A DNA stretch of 64,000 nucleotides from positions 25,649 to 89,648 of the forward strand of contig CAJFNQ010000010.1 of the NCBI GenBank assembly GCA_904394975.1, read 5' to 3'. Every line of letters begins with the position of its first letter. The first letter of the stretch is position 1. Below, in pieces: positions 41,481 to 49,773 of this stretch. Source of the stretch: Metaruminococcus_A gallistercoris (GTDB lineage Bacteria > Bacillota > Clostridia > Oscillospirales > Ruminococcaceae). The translations under genes were made by a program, and so were the position numbers. Below the pieces are notes generated by a model. That model had not been told where the DNA came from. It did no database searches and was given only the letters and a program-made list of their open reading frames with translations.

Positions 41481-42221
41481 CTACTTCCTTTCCGGCTTCT
41501 TTACCGCATTGCGAACAGCTTTCAGCTCTTCTGATGTCAAATCCCGGTAAGCGCCCGGTTTAAGCATACCAAGGCGAAGGGGCCCAATTGAAGTTCGTTT
41601 CAGGCGAGCCACCTCAAGGCCGACCGCTTCGCACATTTTACGCACCTGACGGTTTCTGCCTTCATGAATCACGATTTCCATAACAACCCGTCCCGGTTCT
41701 TTGGTCAGGACCCGCACGACCGTCGGAGCAGTTTTCCGTCCATCAATTTCTACTCCTTCCGAAAGCCGGACTGTCTGTTCATCCGTTACATCCGGGCGAA
41801 CGGTCACACGATAAGTTTTCGTTACATGACGACTCGGATGCATCATATCATTGGCAAAATCACCGTCGTTGGTAAACAGAAGAAGCCCTTCACTGTTCCG
41901 GTCCAAACGTCCGACCGGATAGACCCGCTCTTCCACATCTTCCAGCAGATCCATCACACAACGGCGGTTCTGGTCATCACTTACCGTGGTGACATAGCCA
42001 CGGGGCTTATTCATCATGATATATCGGGTACTTTTTTTCTTCGGCAGATAGACCCGCTCGCCCATCACCGTGATCAGATCGGCGCGGGGATCAATTTTCA
42101 TACCGATTTCAGCCGGGTGCCCGTTCACCTTAACCTTTCCCCGGGCAATTAATTCTTCCGCCTTTCTGCGGGAACAGACACCGGCATCCGCCAAAACCTT
42201 TTGAATTCGTATTTTTTCCAC
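41481..42221 (-). CDS. rluB: RsuA/RluB family pseudouridine synthase
   Basis: Makes pseudouridine in rRNA. 246 residues: an N-terminal S4 RNA-binding domain (IRIQKVLADAGVCSRRKAEELIARG), then the catalytic GRLDRNSEGLLLFTNDG (Asp active site) and GRNRQVRKMCEAVGLEV. The GTG at 42221 is chosen as start because AAAGGAAAA precedes it; the frame extends far upstream into dacF without an SD. Assignment to RluB versus RsuA/RluE is not certain. Confidence 0.9.
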   Translation of the reverse strand: MEKIRIQKVLADAGVCSRRKAEELIARGKVKVNGHPAEIGMKIDPRADLITVMGERVYLPKKKSTRYIMMNKPRGYVTTVSDDQNRRCVMDLLEDVEERVYPVGRLDRNSEGLLLFTNDGDFANDMMHPSRHVTKTYRVTVRPDVTDEQTVRLSEGVEIDGRKTAPTVVRVLTKEPGRVVMEIVIHEGRNRQVRKMCEAVGLEVARLKRTSIGPLRLGMLKPGAYRDLTSEELKAVRNAVKKPERK

Positions 42222-42235
42222 GTCATTTTCCTTTC

Positions 42236-43402
42236 CTATTTTGAAAAGCTGTTCATAAAATCCAATATCGAATTGATTGCTCGCACGAAAGAGTCCCAAA
42301 AGCCACCCTTTTCTGGCTCGCCATCGTTGACCGCAACATCTTCGGCGGCCATCAGCGGCTGTGAAGCAACCACTTCGCCTTTGTAACAATAATCCACCCG
42401 CCCGAGGATATCGCCCGCTGTGACAGGAGTAAAATAAAACCGATCCAGATGGACCTGCGCCGTTAATTCATCCACACTGGCCGTCGTCGTTGCCGCACCA
42501 TAAAGCTGCAGCTTACAGGTATTCTGTGTACCGCCGGTTATGATCGCATTGAGATCACCCGTGAGATCCTGTGGGATTTCATGAGCCGAAACCCGAGAAA
42601 ATCCATAATCCAACAGATTGGCTGTATCCTGCCAGTCGTTTGGGTCACTCAGCGTCACGCAGATAAGCGTTACACCGTCACGGGTTGCGGCAGTAACCAG
42701 ACAACGCCCGGCTTCGTCGGTAAAACCGGTTTTGACTCCAATGGTGCCTTCATAGTTCGTCAGCATTTTATTGCTGTTTTTGAGCCAGCGTTTATAAGGC
42801 GGATTTCCATATTCGAGCTGTGCATTGGCAGAAGAACAGATCTGACGAAAGTCCTCATTCTTCAGAGCTTCCCGCGCCAACATTGCCATATCGTAAGCAG
42901 TTGAATGATGGCCTTCCGCATCCAATCCGGACGGTGTTACAAAATTCGTATGCTGAAGTCCAATGGCCTTGGCGCGTTCGTTCATCATACCAACAAAATC
43001 TTCTACCGTACCGCCAATCTTGACAGCAGCGGCATTGGCAGCATCGTTTCCGGAAGGTAACAGCATGCCGTATGCGAGCGCACGCAGCGTGACCTGATCG
43101 CCTTCCACAAGCCCCATAGAAGAGCCTTCCACCTGAATGGCTTCGGAATCAACCGTAAAGTATTCGTCCAAATTTTCCTGCTCCAATGTGAGCAGAGCAG
43201 TCATAATCTTTGTGGTGCTCGCCATCGCGCGTTCTTCGGTTTCATTTTTCGCGTAGAGCACTTCGCCTGTTGTCGCATCAATCAAAACAGCAGACTTGGC
43301 TGAAATATCGCCTGTATATTCCTGCGCGTGTGCAGAACCCCCGAAAACGGTTCCCGAAAACAACAAAACAAATGAACAAAACAAGCAGAAGACGCGCTTC
43401 AA
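42236..43402 (-). CDS. D-alanyl-D-alanine carboxypeptidase (DacF/DacB type)
   Basis: Trims the terminal D-Ala of peptidoglycan peptides (penicillin-binding protein 5 group). 388 residues: signal peptide, the active-site Ser62-x-x-Lys65 (ASTTKIMTA), SGN in LPSGNDAANA, and KTG in GVKTGFTDEAG. The C-terminal PBP5 beta domain and an amphipathic anchor (FVRAINSILDFMNSF) are present. The start is TTG 43402 nine bases after GGAGG; a GTG at 43411 abuts the SD and is less likely. Beside gerW and scpAB, as in other Clostridia, which suggests a role in cortex/spore wall (DacF-like). Confidence 0.9.
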   Translation of the reverse strand: MKRVFCLFCSFVLLFSGTVFGGSAHAQEYTGDISAKSAVLIDATTGEVLYAKNETEERAMASTTKIMTALLTLEQENLDEYFTVDSEAIQVEGSSMGLVEGDQVTLRALAYGMLLPSGNDAANAAAVKIGGTVEDFVGMMNERAKAIGLQHTNFVTPSGLDAEGHHSTAYDMAMLAREALKNEDFRQICSSANAQLEYGNPPYKRWLKNSNKMLTNYEGTIGVKTGFTDEAGRCLVTAATRDGVTLICVTLSDPNDWQDTANLLDYGFSRVSAHEIPQDLTGDLNAIITGGTQNTCKLQLYGAATTTASVDELTAQVHLDRFYFTPVTAGDILGRVDYCYKGEVVASQPLMAAEDVAVNDGEPEKGGFWDSFVRAINSILDFMNSFSK

Positions 43403-43443
43403 GCCAATCACCCTCCCATACTCATTTCAGGAGGCCAAAAGCC

Positions 43444-43476
43444 GCCTGCATCACTTAAGATATATGCGATGCAGGC
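43444..43476 (-). terminator. Stem-loop between gerW and the carboxypeptidase gene
   Basis: GCCTGCATC (43444-43452) pairs with GATGCAGGC (43468-43476); no strong T-run on the minus strand. An attenuator or mRNA-stability hairpin is as likely as a terminator. Confidence 0.5.
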
Positions 43477-43482
43477 TGGCGA

Positions 43483-43893
43483 TTATTCAGCGGAAGCTTT
43501 TTCGTCATCCGGCTGCTTTTTCTTATCCTTTTTGGAAAAAAGCGCGGCAACCTTCTCCACCACTTCAGGAATAGCTTCAACCGCTTTCCCAATAGCAGTC
43601 GCCTCATCCTCATTAAGCTGAAGAAGCTTTACATCACCACCGCTGACAACCAGAAACGCAATCGGGTTGATGGAGATACCCGCACCGCTACCTCCGCCGA
43701 ACGTCTCTTTCGGCGTTTTGGTGGGAATATCCGACCCGCCGGAAGCAAAACCAAACGACACTTTAGAAACTGGAATAATCGTTGTTCCATCCGGAGTTGT
43801 AATGGGATCACCAATGATCGTATTTACGTCGATCATTTCACGGATCTTCTGCATGGCAGTCGCCATAAGCCCCTGAATTGGATGTTCACTCAT
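43483..43893 (-). CDS. gerW: GerW family sporulation protein (YtfJ)
   Basis: A 136-residue spore protein needed for germination in Bacillus (YtfJ/GerW). Family block NTIIGDPITTPDGTTIIPVSK and FGFASGGSDIP, then a Gly-rich GGGSGAGISINPIAFLV. ATG 43893 follows GGAAGG and overlaps the DUF2953 gene by eight bases. The C-terminus is Lys-rich. Forespore expression is expected, but no sigma-F/G promoter stands out within the operon. Confidence 0.93.
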   Translation of the reverse strand: MSEHPIQGLMATAMQKIREMIDVNTIIGDPITTPDGTTIIPVSKVSFGFASGGSDIPTKTPKETFGGGSGAGISINPIAFLVVSGGDVKLLQLNEDEATAIGKAVEAIPEVVEKVAALFSKKDKKKQPDDEKASAE

Positions 43894-44527
43894 TTGATAC
43901 ACCTTCCTGTTTTTCGTATTTACTGTTTTTTATAGTATTAGCAACAAAACGCAAAAGCATGCAGCATGCTGCCTCTAAAACAAAAATAACACGGATGCTA
44001 AGCTGCGTTTGAGCCTCCACACGAGTTTGCTTCGCGTCAAAGTCACAGCGAAGAGAGATATCTCTCTTACGAATCGACACAATATTTTCCGCTACGGCCA
44101 GTCCGGTATAAACAGCGGCTGATATCTTTCCATAAAGCAGTGCGCATTCTGCAGCGTCTTCGTTCCCGGCAACGATATGGAGCAAAAGAAAGCGAACGTT
44201 TAAATGGCGCACCAACACCCGCAGGCCTTTACCACCGGAACTGATCATATTCATAATCAGATCAAAATCCAATTTTTCCTTAGGCTTTTCCTGCTTTTGG
44301 GGTTGCTTTTCTTCAGGTTGTTCTGTCTTTTCAACTTTCTTTTTACGCTGTTTCTTGGGCTTTTTCTCTTTTTGAGGATAAACCTGAAACCAGAAACCAA
44401 GCGCGCCAACCCGAAGGAGCGGATCGTTATCATGAAACGAGAACCGAGCCGAGAGATTTATGAGCAAAATACCTGCGATCAATGCCAAAATAACCGCAGT
44501 GATGATCCATCCTGTCACGGCACTCAC
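43886..44527 (-). CDS. DUF2953 membrane protein
   Basis: A 213-residue protein: one N-terminal helix (about 5-27), a long Lys/Glu/Gln/Pro-rich charged linker (about 50-85) and a conserved DUF2953 domain (LRVLVRHLNVRFLLLHIVAGN..DAA..ALLYGKI). In Clostridia it is regularly next to gerW. Function unknown; a role in spore-envelope or germination is inferred from position. Confidence 0.85.
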   Translation of the reverse strand: MSAVTGWIITAVILALIAGILLINLSARFSFHDNDPLLRVGALGFWFQVYPQKEKKPKKQRKKKVEKTEQPEEKQPQKQEKPKEKLDFDLIMNMISSGGKGLRVLVRHLNVRFLLLHIVAGNEDAAECALLYGKISAAVYTGLAVAENIVSIRKRDISLRCDFDAKQTRVEAQTQLSIRVIFVLEAACCMLLRFVANTIKNSKYEKQEGVSNE

Positions 44528-44557
44528 CTCTCATTCCCGGAATTCACACGCCCTTGC

Positions 44558-45148
44558 TTATTCTGCATCATCCTGCTGCGCAGAAGGATGCTCTGCCGCC
44601 TGATCGGCAATATATTCTTCCAAATGCACCTGCCCGCTTTGATCCGGAAGCGGAGGAAGCTGCTCCAGCGACTCTAACCCAAAACACCGGAGAAAATGCA
44701 GCGTTGTCTGGTAAAGAATGGGGCGGCCTGGTACGTCCAAACGGCCAGCCTCTTCCACCAGTGCTTTTTCCACCAGATTATTCACGATCTGCCCGCTTTC
44801 CACGCCGCGCACCTGTTCAATGAAACTTTTCGTCACCGGCTGATTATATGCAATAACCGACAGGACTTCCATGGCAGCCTGAGAAAGCGGTGCATTTTTG
44901 CGCACTTCTAAAACCCGGCGAATTGTTTCACCGTAAATTCCTTTCGTGGCAAGCTGCAAACTTCCGTTCAGGTTCAATAAGAGAATGCCCCGTTCTTCCG
45001 CTTCGTAATCATCTTTTAGCAGAGAAGCGACCTGAATGATTGTTTCTTCTGAAACATCCATTGCCTCCGCAAGCCGTTCAATTTCAACCGGCTCACCTGA
45101 AGCAAATAAAACCGCTTCCAGTTCGGCTTTATACTGGCTGATTTCCAT
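44558..45148 (-). CDS. scpB: Segregation and condensation protein B (ScpB)
   Basis: Kleisin-associated partner of the SMC condensin. 196 residues with two winged-helix domains: AELEAVLFASGEPVEIERLAEAMDV and APLSQAAMEVLSVIAYNQPVTKSFIEQVRGV. ATG 45148 follows GGGAGC and overlaps scpA by 20 bases. The acidic C-terminus is variable. Confidence 0.95.
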   Translation of the reverse strand: MEISQYKAELEAVLFASGEPVEIERLAEAMDVSEETIIQVASLLKDDYEAEERGILLLNLNGSLQLATKGIYGETIRRVLEVRKNAPLSQAAMEVLSVIAYNQPVTKSFIEQVRGVESGQIVNNLVEKALVEEAGRLDVPGRPILYQTTLHFLRCFGLESLEQLPPLPDQSGQVHLEEYIADQAAEHPSAQQDDAE

Positions 45149-45860
45149 TGTTTTGCTCCCGCACCTTTTCTTTATTAAAGTATACCATTTGGTTATCGTC
45201 ACTCAATGTGACCCGATGACTTTTTACCAGTTCCAACACAGCTAAAAAGGTAGCTACCACTTCCGAACGGTCCGCAGAAACAAAGCAGTCTTCCAGCTTC
45301 GCCTGCCCCTGTGCATACAGCCGGCGCAGCAGGTAAAAAATCCTTGACGCAACCGAAACCACCTTTTTCCGAACCAATGGTGTAAACTCGTTCTGAGAAG
45401 GGGGAATTTTACTCTTCTGTTTTCCAACCGTTGTCAGATACGCCTGAACAAGCACCTCAGGATGATGGACACGATGATAGGTGGTATCCACCGGAACGGG
45501 CTGCGGCGCACGCACGAAAATGCGGTCACCCAGGTTGCGTGCCGCAAGCTTAGCGGCAACACTCTTGATAGCGGAAAGTTCCAGCAGTTCCCCGCTGAGT
45601 TCCCTTTTCAGCTCTTCCGCCTCTTCATGTTTTGGCAGCAGCGAAACGGTTTTGATGTACACCAGCCGGGCCGCCATCTCCAAAAAACTGCTGGCGATTT
45701 CTAGGTCTGCCATTTTCATCTGGTCAATATAAGAAAGGTACTGTTCCAGAAGGCTGGTAATCTCAATATCCATAATGTCGAGTTTATGTTTGGAGATCAA
45801 GTAAAGCAGAAGGTCGAGCGGGCCTTCAAAGACCTCCAGTTTAAAACTGAGCTGTTCCAA
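45129..45860 (-). CDS. scpA: Segregation and condensation protein A (ScpA)
   Basis: Kleisin subunit that bridges the SMC heads. 243 residues: N-terminal LEVFEGPLDLLLYLISKHKLDIMDIEI, a middle helical part, and the C-terminal winged helix EVVATFLAVLELVKSHRV. ATG 45860, ten bases downstream of the M50 protease gene. Order protease-scpA-scpB is common in Clostridia. Confidence 0.95.
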   Translation of the reverse strand: MEQLSFKLEVFEGPLDLLLYLISKHKLDIMDIEITSLLEQYLSYIDQMKMADLEIASSFLEMAARLVYIKTVSLLPKHEEAEELKRELSGELLELSAIKSVAAKLAARNLGDRIFVRAPQPVPVDTTYHRVHHPEVLVQAYLTTVGKQKSKIPPSQNEFTPLVRKKVVSVASRIFYLLRRLYAQGQAKLEDCFVSADRSEVVATFLAVLELVKSHRVTLSDDNQMVYFNKEKVREQNNGNQPV

Positions 45861-45870
45861 CTGTATTCTC

Positions 45871-46542
45871 CTACCTTATAGCCTGCGCAATTAAATCGAC
45901 AAAACGGGTGAGAAATTCCACACCCTGATATACGATTCCTTTTAAGAAAGACAAAGGTACATCAAGAATACCGCTCCACACAATGACAAACAAAACAATG
46001 AAAATAATCCTTTCATAGCGAACAATGGAAAAGTAGATCCGTTCTGGCAAAAACATCCCCACTACACGAAATCCATCCAGAGGAGGAATTGGGATAATAT
46101 TGAAGACTGCGAGTGAAACGTTGATACTCGCCATCACATTGAACACAAAAATGAGCGTACTGATTATCGTTCCATTAAATGGAAGATAAAAGCAGATCTT
46201 CATTAAGATTATGCTGATAAATGCCATGATCAGATTGGAAAGGGGGCCTGCCGCCGCTGTAATGGCCATGCCTTTTCTGGAATTTTTAAAATTGAGCGGA
46301 TTGATCTGCACCGGTTTTCCCCAGCCGAATCCCGTGAGGATCAAACAGATGGTGCCGATCGGGTCCATGTGAGTAAATGGGTTGATATTCAAACGCCCCT
46401 GATAACGAGCGGTATGATCTCCCAGCTTATCTGCAACCAACCCGTGTGCATACTCATGGATTGGGAGAACCGTAAACGCGGCGATCAGGCCAACAAACAA
46501 CCACTCGAGCACAGCATTAAAATCGATATGCAAGTCATTCAC
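45871..46542 (-). CDS. Site-2 protease family (M50) metalloprotease
   Basis: A 223-residue intramembrane zinc protease with five or six helices. Active-site HEYAHG near residue 29 and the second motif IPPLDGFRV; also GRLNINPFTHMDPIGT. GTG 46542 abuts the GGGGGA site, so the nearby TTG nine bases inside is an alternative start. The substrate is unknown; relatives cleave membrane anti-sigma factors or pro-proteins. First gene of the scp-ger-dac operon. Confidence 0.9.
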   Translation of the reverse strand: MNDLHIDFNAVLEWLFVGLIAAFTVLPIHEYAHGLVADKLGDHTARYQGRLNINPFTHMDPIGTICLILTGFGWGKPVQINPLNFKNSRKGMAITAAAGPLSNLIMAFISIILMKICFYLPFNGTIISTLIFVFNVMASINVSLAVFNIIPIPPLDGFRVVGMFLPERIYFSIVRYERIIFIVLFVIVWSGILDVPLSFLKGIVYQGVEFLTRFVDLIAQAIR

Positions 46543-46657
46543 TCCCCCAAAAAGGCTGTTATTTCATCATTATATCGGAATACGGTTTCAAATACAAGCA
46601 AAAGGCCCAGTATTTTGTGTAAAGTCAAGAAAAATGCGGGGTTTTGTAAAAAAACAC

Positions 46658-46686
46658 TTGCTTTTCTTCTGTGGTTATGCTAATAT
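46658..46686 (+). promoter_or_regulatory. Promoter of rpmB
   Basis: TTGCTT (46658-46663), 17 bases and TAATAT (46681-46686) with an extended TG before the -10. The 70-base leader has a small GGAAACGG/CCGGTTCC hairpin at 46713-46732 whose role is unknown. Confidence 0.7.
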
Positions 46687-46756
46687 AGTACTGTTCTTTG
46701 CAGAAAATACATGGAAACGGTTTTCCGGTTCCAGCCATCATAAGGAGGTGCAGAAA

Positions 46757-46945
46757 ATGGCAAAATGCGATATCTGCGGAAAAGGTGTTACCTTTGGTAT
46801 TAAGGTTTCTCACTCGCACAGACGTTCCAACCGTACCTGGAAGCCGAACGTAAAACGTGTAAAAGCGATCGTTAATGGCACGCCATGCCATGTTTACGCT
46901 TGCACCCGTTGCCTGCGTTCCGGAAAAGTTACCAAAGCGGTATAA
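46757..46945 (+). CDS. rpmB: 50S ribosomal protein L28
   Basis: 62 residues, with CDICGKGVTFG at the start, then SHSHRRSNRTWKPN and the zinc-ribbon second half YACTRCLRSGKVTKAV. The four-Cys form is the zinc-binding (C+) variant. ATG 46757 with AAGGAGGTG upstream. In Bacillus it lies near spoVM; here it is about 21 kb away and inverted relative to spoVM. Monocistronic. Confidence 0.97.
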   Translation: MAKCDICGKGVTFGIKVSHSHRRSNRTWKPNVKRVKAIVNGTPCHVYACTRCLRSGKVTKAV

Positions 46946-46958
46946 TGTATCCACGTTG

Positions 46959-46987
46959 AAAAAGCGGAGCAAAAGCTCCGCTTTTTT
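46959..46987 (+). terminator. Terminator after rpmB
   Basis: AAAAAGCGGAGC pairs with GCTCCGCTTTTTT around an AAAA loop, followed by GTTTTT. Confidence 0.9.
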
Positions 46988-47062
46988 GTTTTTATCTCAG
47001 TTTTCTGTTCACTTGCAGCAAATGGCAGTCCCATTTCATTCTTTCGCCCAGTGTGCTGAAGA

Positions 47063-47665
47063 TTACCACGAAAACATCTGTTTTAAATTTTCAAACCACT
47101 CTACTACCGCAAAACGCACTTCATACTGCGGATTTCTGGTAACAAGGTCTGTCTCCTGTTCATCGAGCGCCTGTTCCAGAGTTTCTTCTGACTGAGCTGC
47201 TGGCAGGCAAAGCGGCGGATACAGCACACACCACCAGTTTTTTCCCTCAGCATCGCCTATCGTGATCCGCACTGCATCGTACATTCCCGCAGGCAGAGTA
47301 AATGTTTCATATTCCCGTGTTGTAAAATACATATTGACTAACTCTGCATGAACCGGATAATCATAACCATTGTCATAAACCTCTTGCTGAGCGATTTGGC
47401 GAATTTCATCCAGGTGTTTTGAAGCTGCCGTCTTGGCGTCTTCAAGTGTTTCCGGAGTTTCAAAAACGTCACCCATTTCCAGAAGAATGCGGTCACGCAC
47501 CTTTAATTTTAACGCTTGGTCCTCTTCCGAATCAGAATTAGCCAAAATATGAAGCCGCAAAACATCTTCTCTGATTTGTGAGCATTCCGCTGCAAAGGTA
47601 GTAACACTGCCAAATAAAATAGTAAATACAAGAGCGATTAAAACCGACCACTCAATTTTTTTCAT
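47063..47665 (-). CDS. spoIIR: Stage II sporulation protein R (SpoIIR)
   Basis: Secreted forespore signal that activates SpoIIGA and so pro-sigma-E in the mother cell. About 200 residues: signal peptide WSVLIALVFTILFGSVTTFA, then the family block REDVLRLHILANSDSEEDQALKLKVRD and NWWCVLYPPLCLP. Start ATG 47665 with an AGGA site that lies inside an inverted repeat. Preceded by a good forespore-type promoter. The C-terminal segment (QYEVRFAVVEWFENL) is intact. Confidence 0.95.
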   Translation of the reverse strand: MKKIEWSVLIALVFTILFGSVTTFAAECSQIREDVLRLHILANSDSEEDQALKLKVRDRILLEMGDVFETPETLEDAKTAASKHLDEIRQIAQQEVYDNGYDYPVHAELVNMYFTTREYETFTLPAGMYDAVRITIGDAEGKNWWCVLYPPLCLPAAQSEETLEQALDEQETDLVTRNPQYEVRFAVVEWFENLKQMFSW

Positions 47666-47669
47666 AAAC

Positions 47670-47721
47670 AAAACCGTCCTTTTCTCTGTCTCGTCTGATG
47701 TACAGAGTATGGGACGGTTTT
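47670..47721 (-). repeat. Inverted repeat overlapping the spoIIR ribosome binding site
   Basis: AAAACCGTCC (47670-47679) is perfectly complementary to GGACGGTTTT (47712-47721). In minus-strand RNA the second-transcribed arm covers the spoIIR SD (AGGA). A transcript entering from ispE would contain both arms; one starting at the forespore promoter would lack the first. Confidence 0.75.
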
Positions 47722-47734
47722 TTAACGCTTATTC
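47705..47734 (-). promoter_or_regulatory. Forespore-type (sigma-F/G-like) promoter of spoIIR
   Basis: On the minus strand, GAATA (47730-47734), 18 bases and CATACTC (47705-47711), close to the sigma-G/F pattern GHATR...CATWHTA. Known spoIIR genes are transcribed by sigma-F. Confidence 0.65.
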
Positions 47735-47761
47735 AAAATAGGAATTTTCTTCCAGATTATC

Positions 47762-48631
47762 TTACAAAACCGGTTCCACTCCGGTTCGAACCGGCTTGGC
47801 AATAACCGCATCAGGATAATCGTTTTTTAACGCATCAAGCGCTTTGCCTGCCGAAGCGTCATCCAAAAAGATACCGAACACAGCAGAGCCGCTTCCGCTC
47901 ATCAAAGCGCCGCACGCGCCAAGGTTCATCAGCTTCCTCTTGATTTCAAATACTTCCGGCAGCTGTGTCACCTGTTCAAACGAATTGCCCAGTTCCGCGC
48001 AGACACCCGGCAGATCGCTCCGCTCTGCCGCCGACAGAATCCGATCCAAAGAAACATGCTGAAGCGGTTGAACGGAATCAATCGCTTCGAAAGCGGCTTT
48101 GGTTGAAATTCCCTGCATGGGTTTGGCAATGATAAATGCGCAATCCGGAAGGGGTGAAAGCGGAAAAATTTTCTCTCCGATTCCAGTGACGTGCGCGGTT
48201 CCTCCGGTCAGGCAAAACGGCACGTCCGCTCCCAGCGATTTACCCATACCGCACAATTCTTCCAAAGAAAAGCCGCCGTCATACAGCTGGTTGAGCCCGA
48301 TGAGCACTGCCGCAGCGTCCGCACTGCCGCCCGCCATGCCGGCCTGCTCCGGGATGTGCTTTTCAATATGGATGGAAACGCCGCCTAAAACACCGGCTCG
48401 TTCCAAAAAAAGTTCTGCCGCTTTCCAAGCAATGTTCCGCTGATCACACGGAATCTCAGCCCGGGTACAGGAAAGAGTCACACCACGCGACTGTGTTTCC
48501 AGCGTTATAAAATCGCAGCAGGAAACAGACTGCATCAGCATATCCATCTCATGATAACCGTCACTGCGGGCAGAAACCACATCCAAAGCCAGATTCAGCT
48601 TAGCATACGCTTTCAAAAGCATACGGGGCAT
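47762..48631 (-). CDS. ispE: 4-diphosphocytidyl-2-C-methyl-D-erythritol kinase
   Basis: MEP-pathway kinase for isoprenoid precursors. 289 residues: AYAKLNLALDV at the start and the GHMP ATP loop PEQAGMAGGSADAAAVL, then SGSGSAVFGIF. ATG 48631 follows GGAGGTGA; the frame opens upstream but inside the spacer to the next gene. Eleven bases after the DUF362 gene stop, so part of the Lrp-aminotransferase-DUF362 unit, though no other MEP genes are near. Confidence 0.95.
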   Translation of the reverse strand: MPRMLLKAYAKLNLALDVVSARSDGYHEMDMLMQSVSCCDFITLETQSRGVTLSCTRAEIPCDQRNIAWKAAELFLERAGVLGGVSIHIEKHIPEQAGMAGGSADAAAVLIGLNQLYDGGFSLEELCGMGKSLGADVPFCLTGGTAHVTGIGEKIFPLSPLPDCAFIIAKPMQGISTKAAFEAIDSVQPLQHVSLDRILSAAERSDLPGVCAELGNSFEQVTQLPEVFEIKRKLMNLGACGALMSGSGSAVFGIFLDDASAGKALDALKNDYPDAVIAKPVRTGVEPVL

Positions 48632-48642
48632 TGGCTCACCTC

Positions 48643-49773
48643 CTATATCCGGTAAAACCGCGAGCGTTTGATAATAATCGTACGCACAGGGCACATTTCA
48701 TGGCAACAGTAGCATTTGATACAACGGCTGTAATCAATATGCGCTTTTCCGCTGATAATCTCAATGGTGTGAGCCGGACAGTTCTGCGCACATTTGCCGC
48801 AGCCGACGCAGCCCTTTCGAATCACTTTCGGATGCGGAGCAAACCGTTTCACCAATCCTCTTGGGACCCACTTTGGCATGGAATTGGAAAAATCAACCCC
48901 ATGTGAAAGCGGTTTGATGAAGTCGGAAAAAAGCTCCACCGGGTCACCTAAAACAACCAAATCGTCCGCAGAATAGGCAGAGACAAGCCCTCTTCTCAAC
49001 GAAACGCTCACGGTCAAAATCGACCGAGGATCCATTCCGATGATTTTGCACAGAAGAAGGTCGATATCATACGGATTGGTCCCCGCAAGAAGCATGCCTG
49101 TATGGCGAAGCGAACCGCTGGAAGGTCCATCCCCCTCCATTGCATCAATTGCATCCACAAACACAACCGACGGACGAACCGTTTCGCACAAATCGACCAG
49201 CATCTCGCAAAAATGCCGTTCTTCCGGAAAACGAAAATGAAGCTCCGGTTTCATCAGACCGGGGATACAGCCAAACAGGTTTTTTACTGCGCCGCTGAGT
49301 CCTACCATGCCATGCGTTTTCAGTTTGCAGACGTCGATCACAAAATCAGCCTGAACCACCGGGTCAATCAGGTAAAACGACTTGCAGAGATGGTTTTCTT
49401 CCCGGCGCACCTCCGAATAGCCAGTCTGGTCATTCAAACGCACACCGTGTTTCTGCGCAAGCTCCGTATACCCGCATGTTTGATAAATGCTGTTGAGAAG
49501 CGGCTTGGAATAAGGGCCTCCGGGGCTGTCCGCAATGACAATATCCGTAATGCCGAGCCGCTTCAAGCAGTCAATAATCGCACCCACTACTGCCGGATGA
49601 GTTGTAGTAAATTCTTCCGGCGACCGTTTCATGAGAAGGTTTGGCTTAATCGCAACCCGCATGCCTGGTTTCAGCAACGAAGCCAGAGAAAGCTGTTCAA
49701 ACTGAGTTTCTACCGCATGCAGAACGGCGGCCGGATTGTAGGAATCCACACGCTGACAACTTATTTTTGACAT
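48643..49773 (-). CDS. DUF362 protein with a 2[4Fe-4S] ferredoxin tail
   Basis: A 376-residue cytosolic protein. The N-terminal DUF362 domain has RVAIKPNLLMKRSPE, DSPGGPYSK and KLKTHGMVGLSGAVKNLFG. The C-terminal ferredoxin has CVGCGKCAQNC and CIKCYCCHEMC, so two clusters. DUF362 proteins are widespread in Clostridia and their reaction is not settled. It overlaps the upstream aminotransferase gene by 13 bases, a hint of shared function. Confidence 0.88.
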   Translation of the reverse strand: MSKISCQRVDSYNPAAVLHAVETQFEQLSLASLLKPGMRVAIKPNLLMKRSPEEFTTTHPAVVGAIIDCLKRLGITDIVIADSPGGPYSKPLLNSIYQTCGYTELAQKHGVRLNDQTGYSEVRREENHLCKSFYLIDPVVQADFVIDVCKLKTHGMVGLSGAVKNLFGCIPGLMKPELHFRFPEERHFCEMLVDLCETVRPSVVFVDAIDAMEGDGPSSGSLRHTGMLLAGTNPYDIDLLLCKIIGMDPRSILTVSVSLRRGLVSAYSADDLVVLGDPVELFSDFIKPLSHGVDFSNSMPKWVPRGLVKRFAPHPKVIRKGCVGCGKCAQNCPAHTIEIISGKAHIDYSRCIKCYCCHEMCPVRTIIIKRSRFYRI

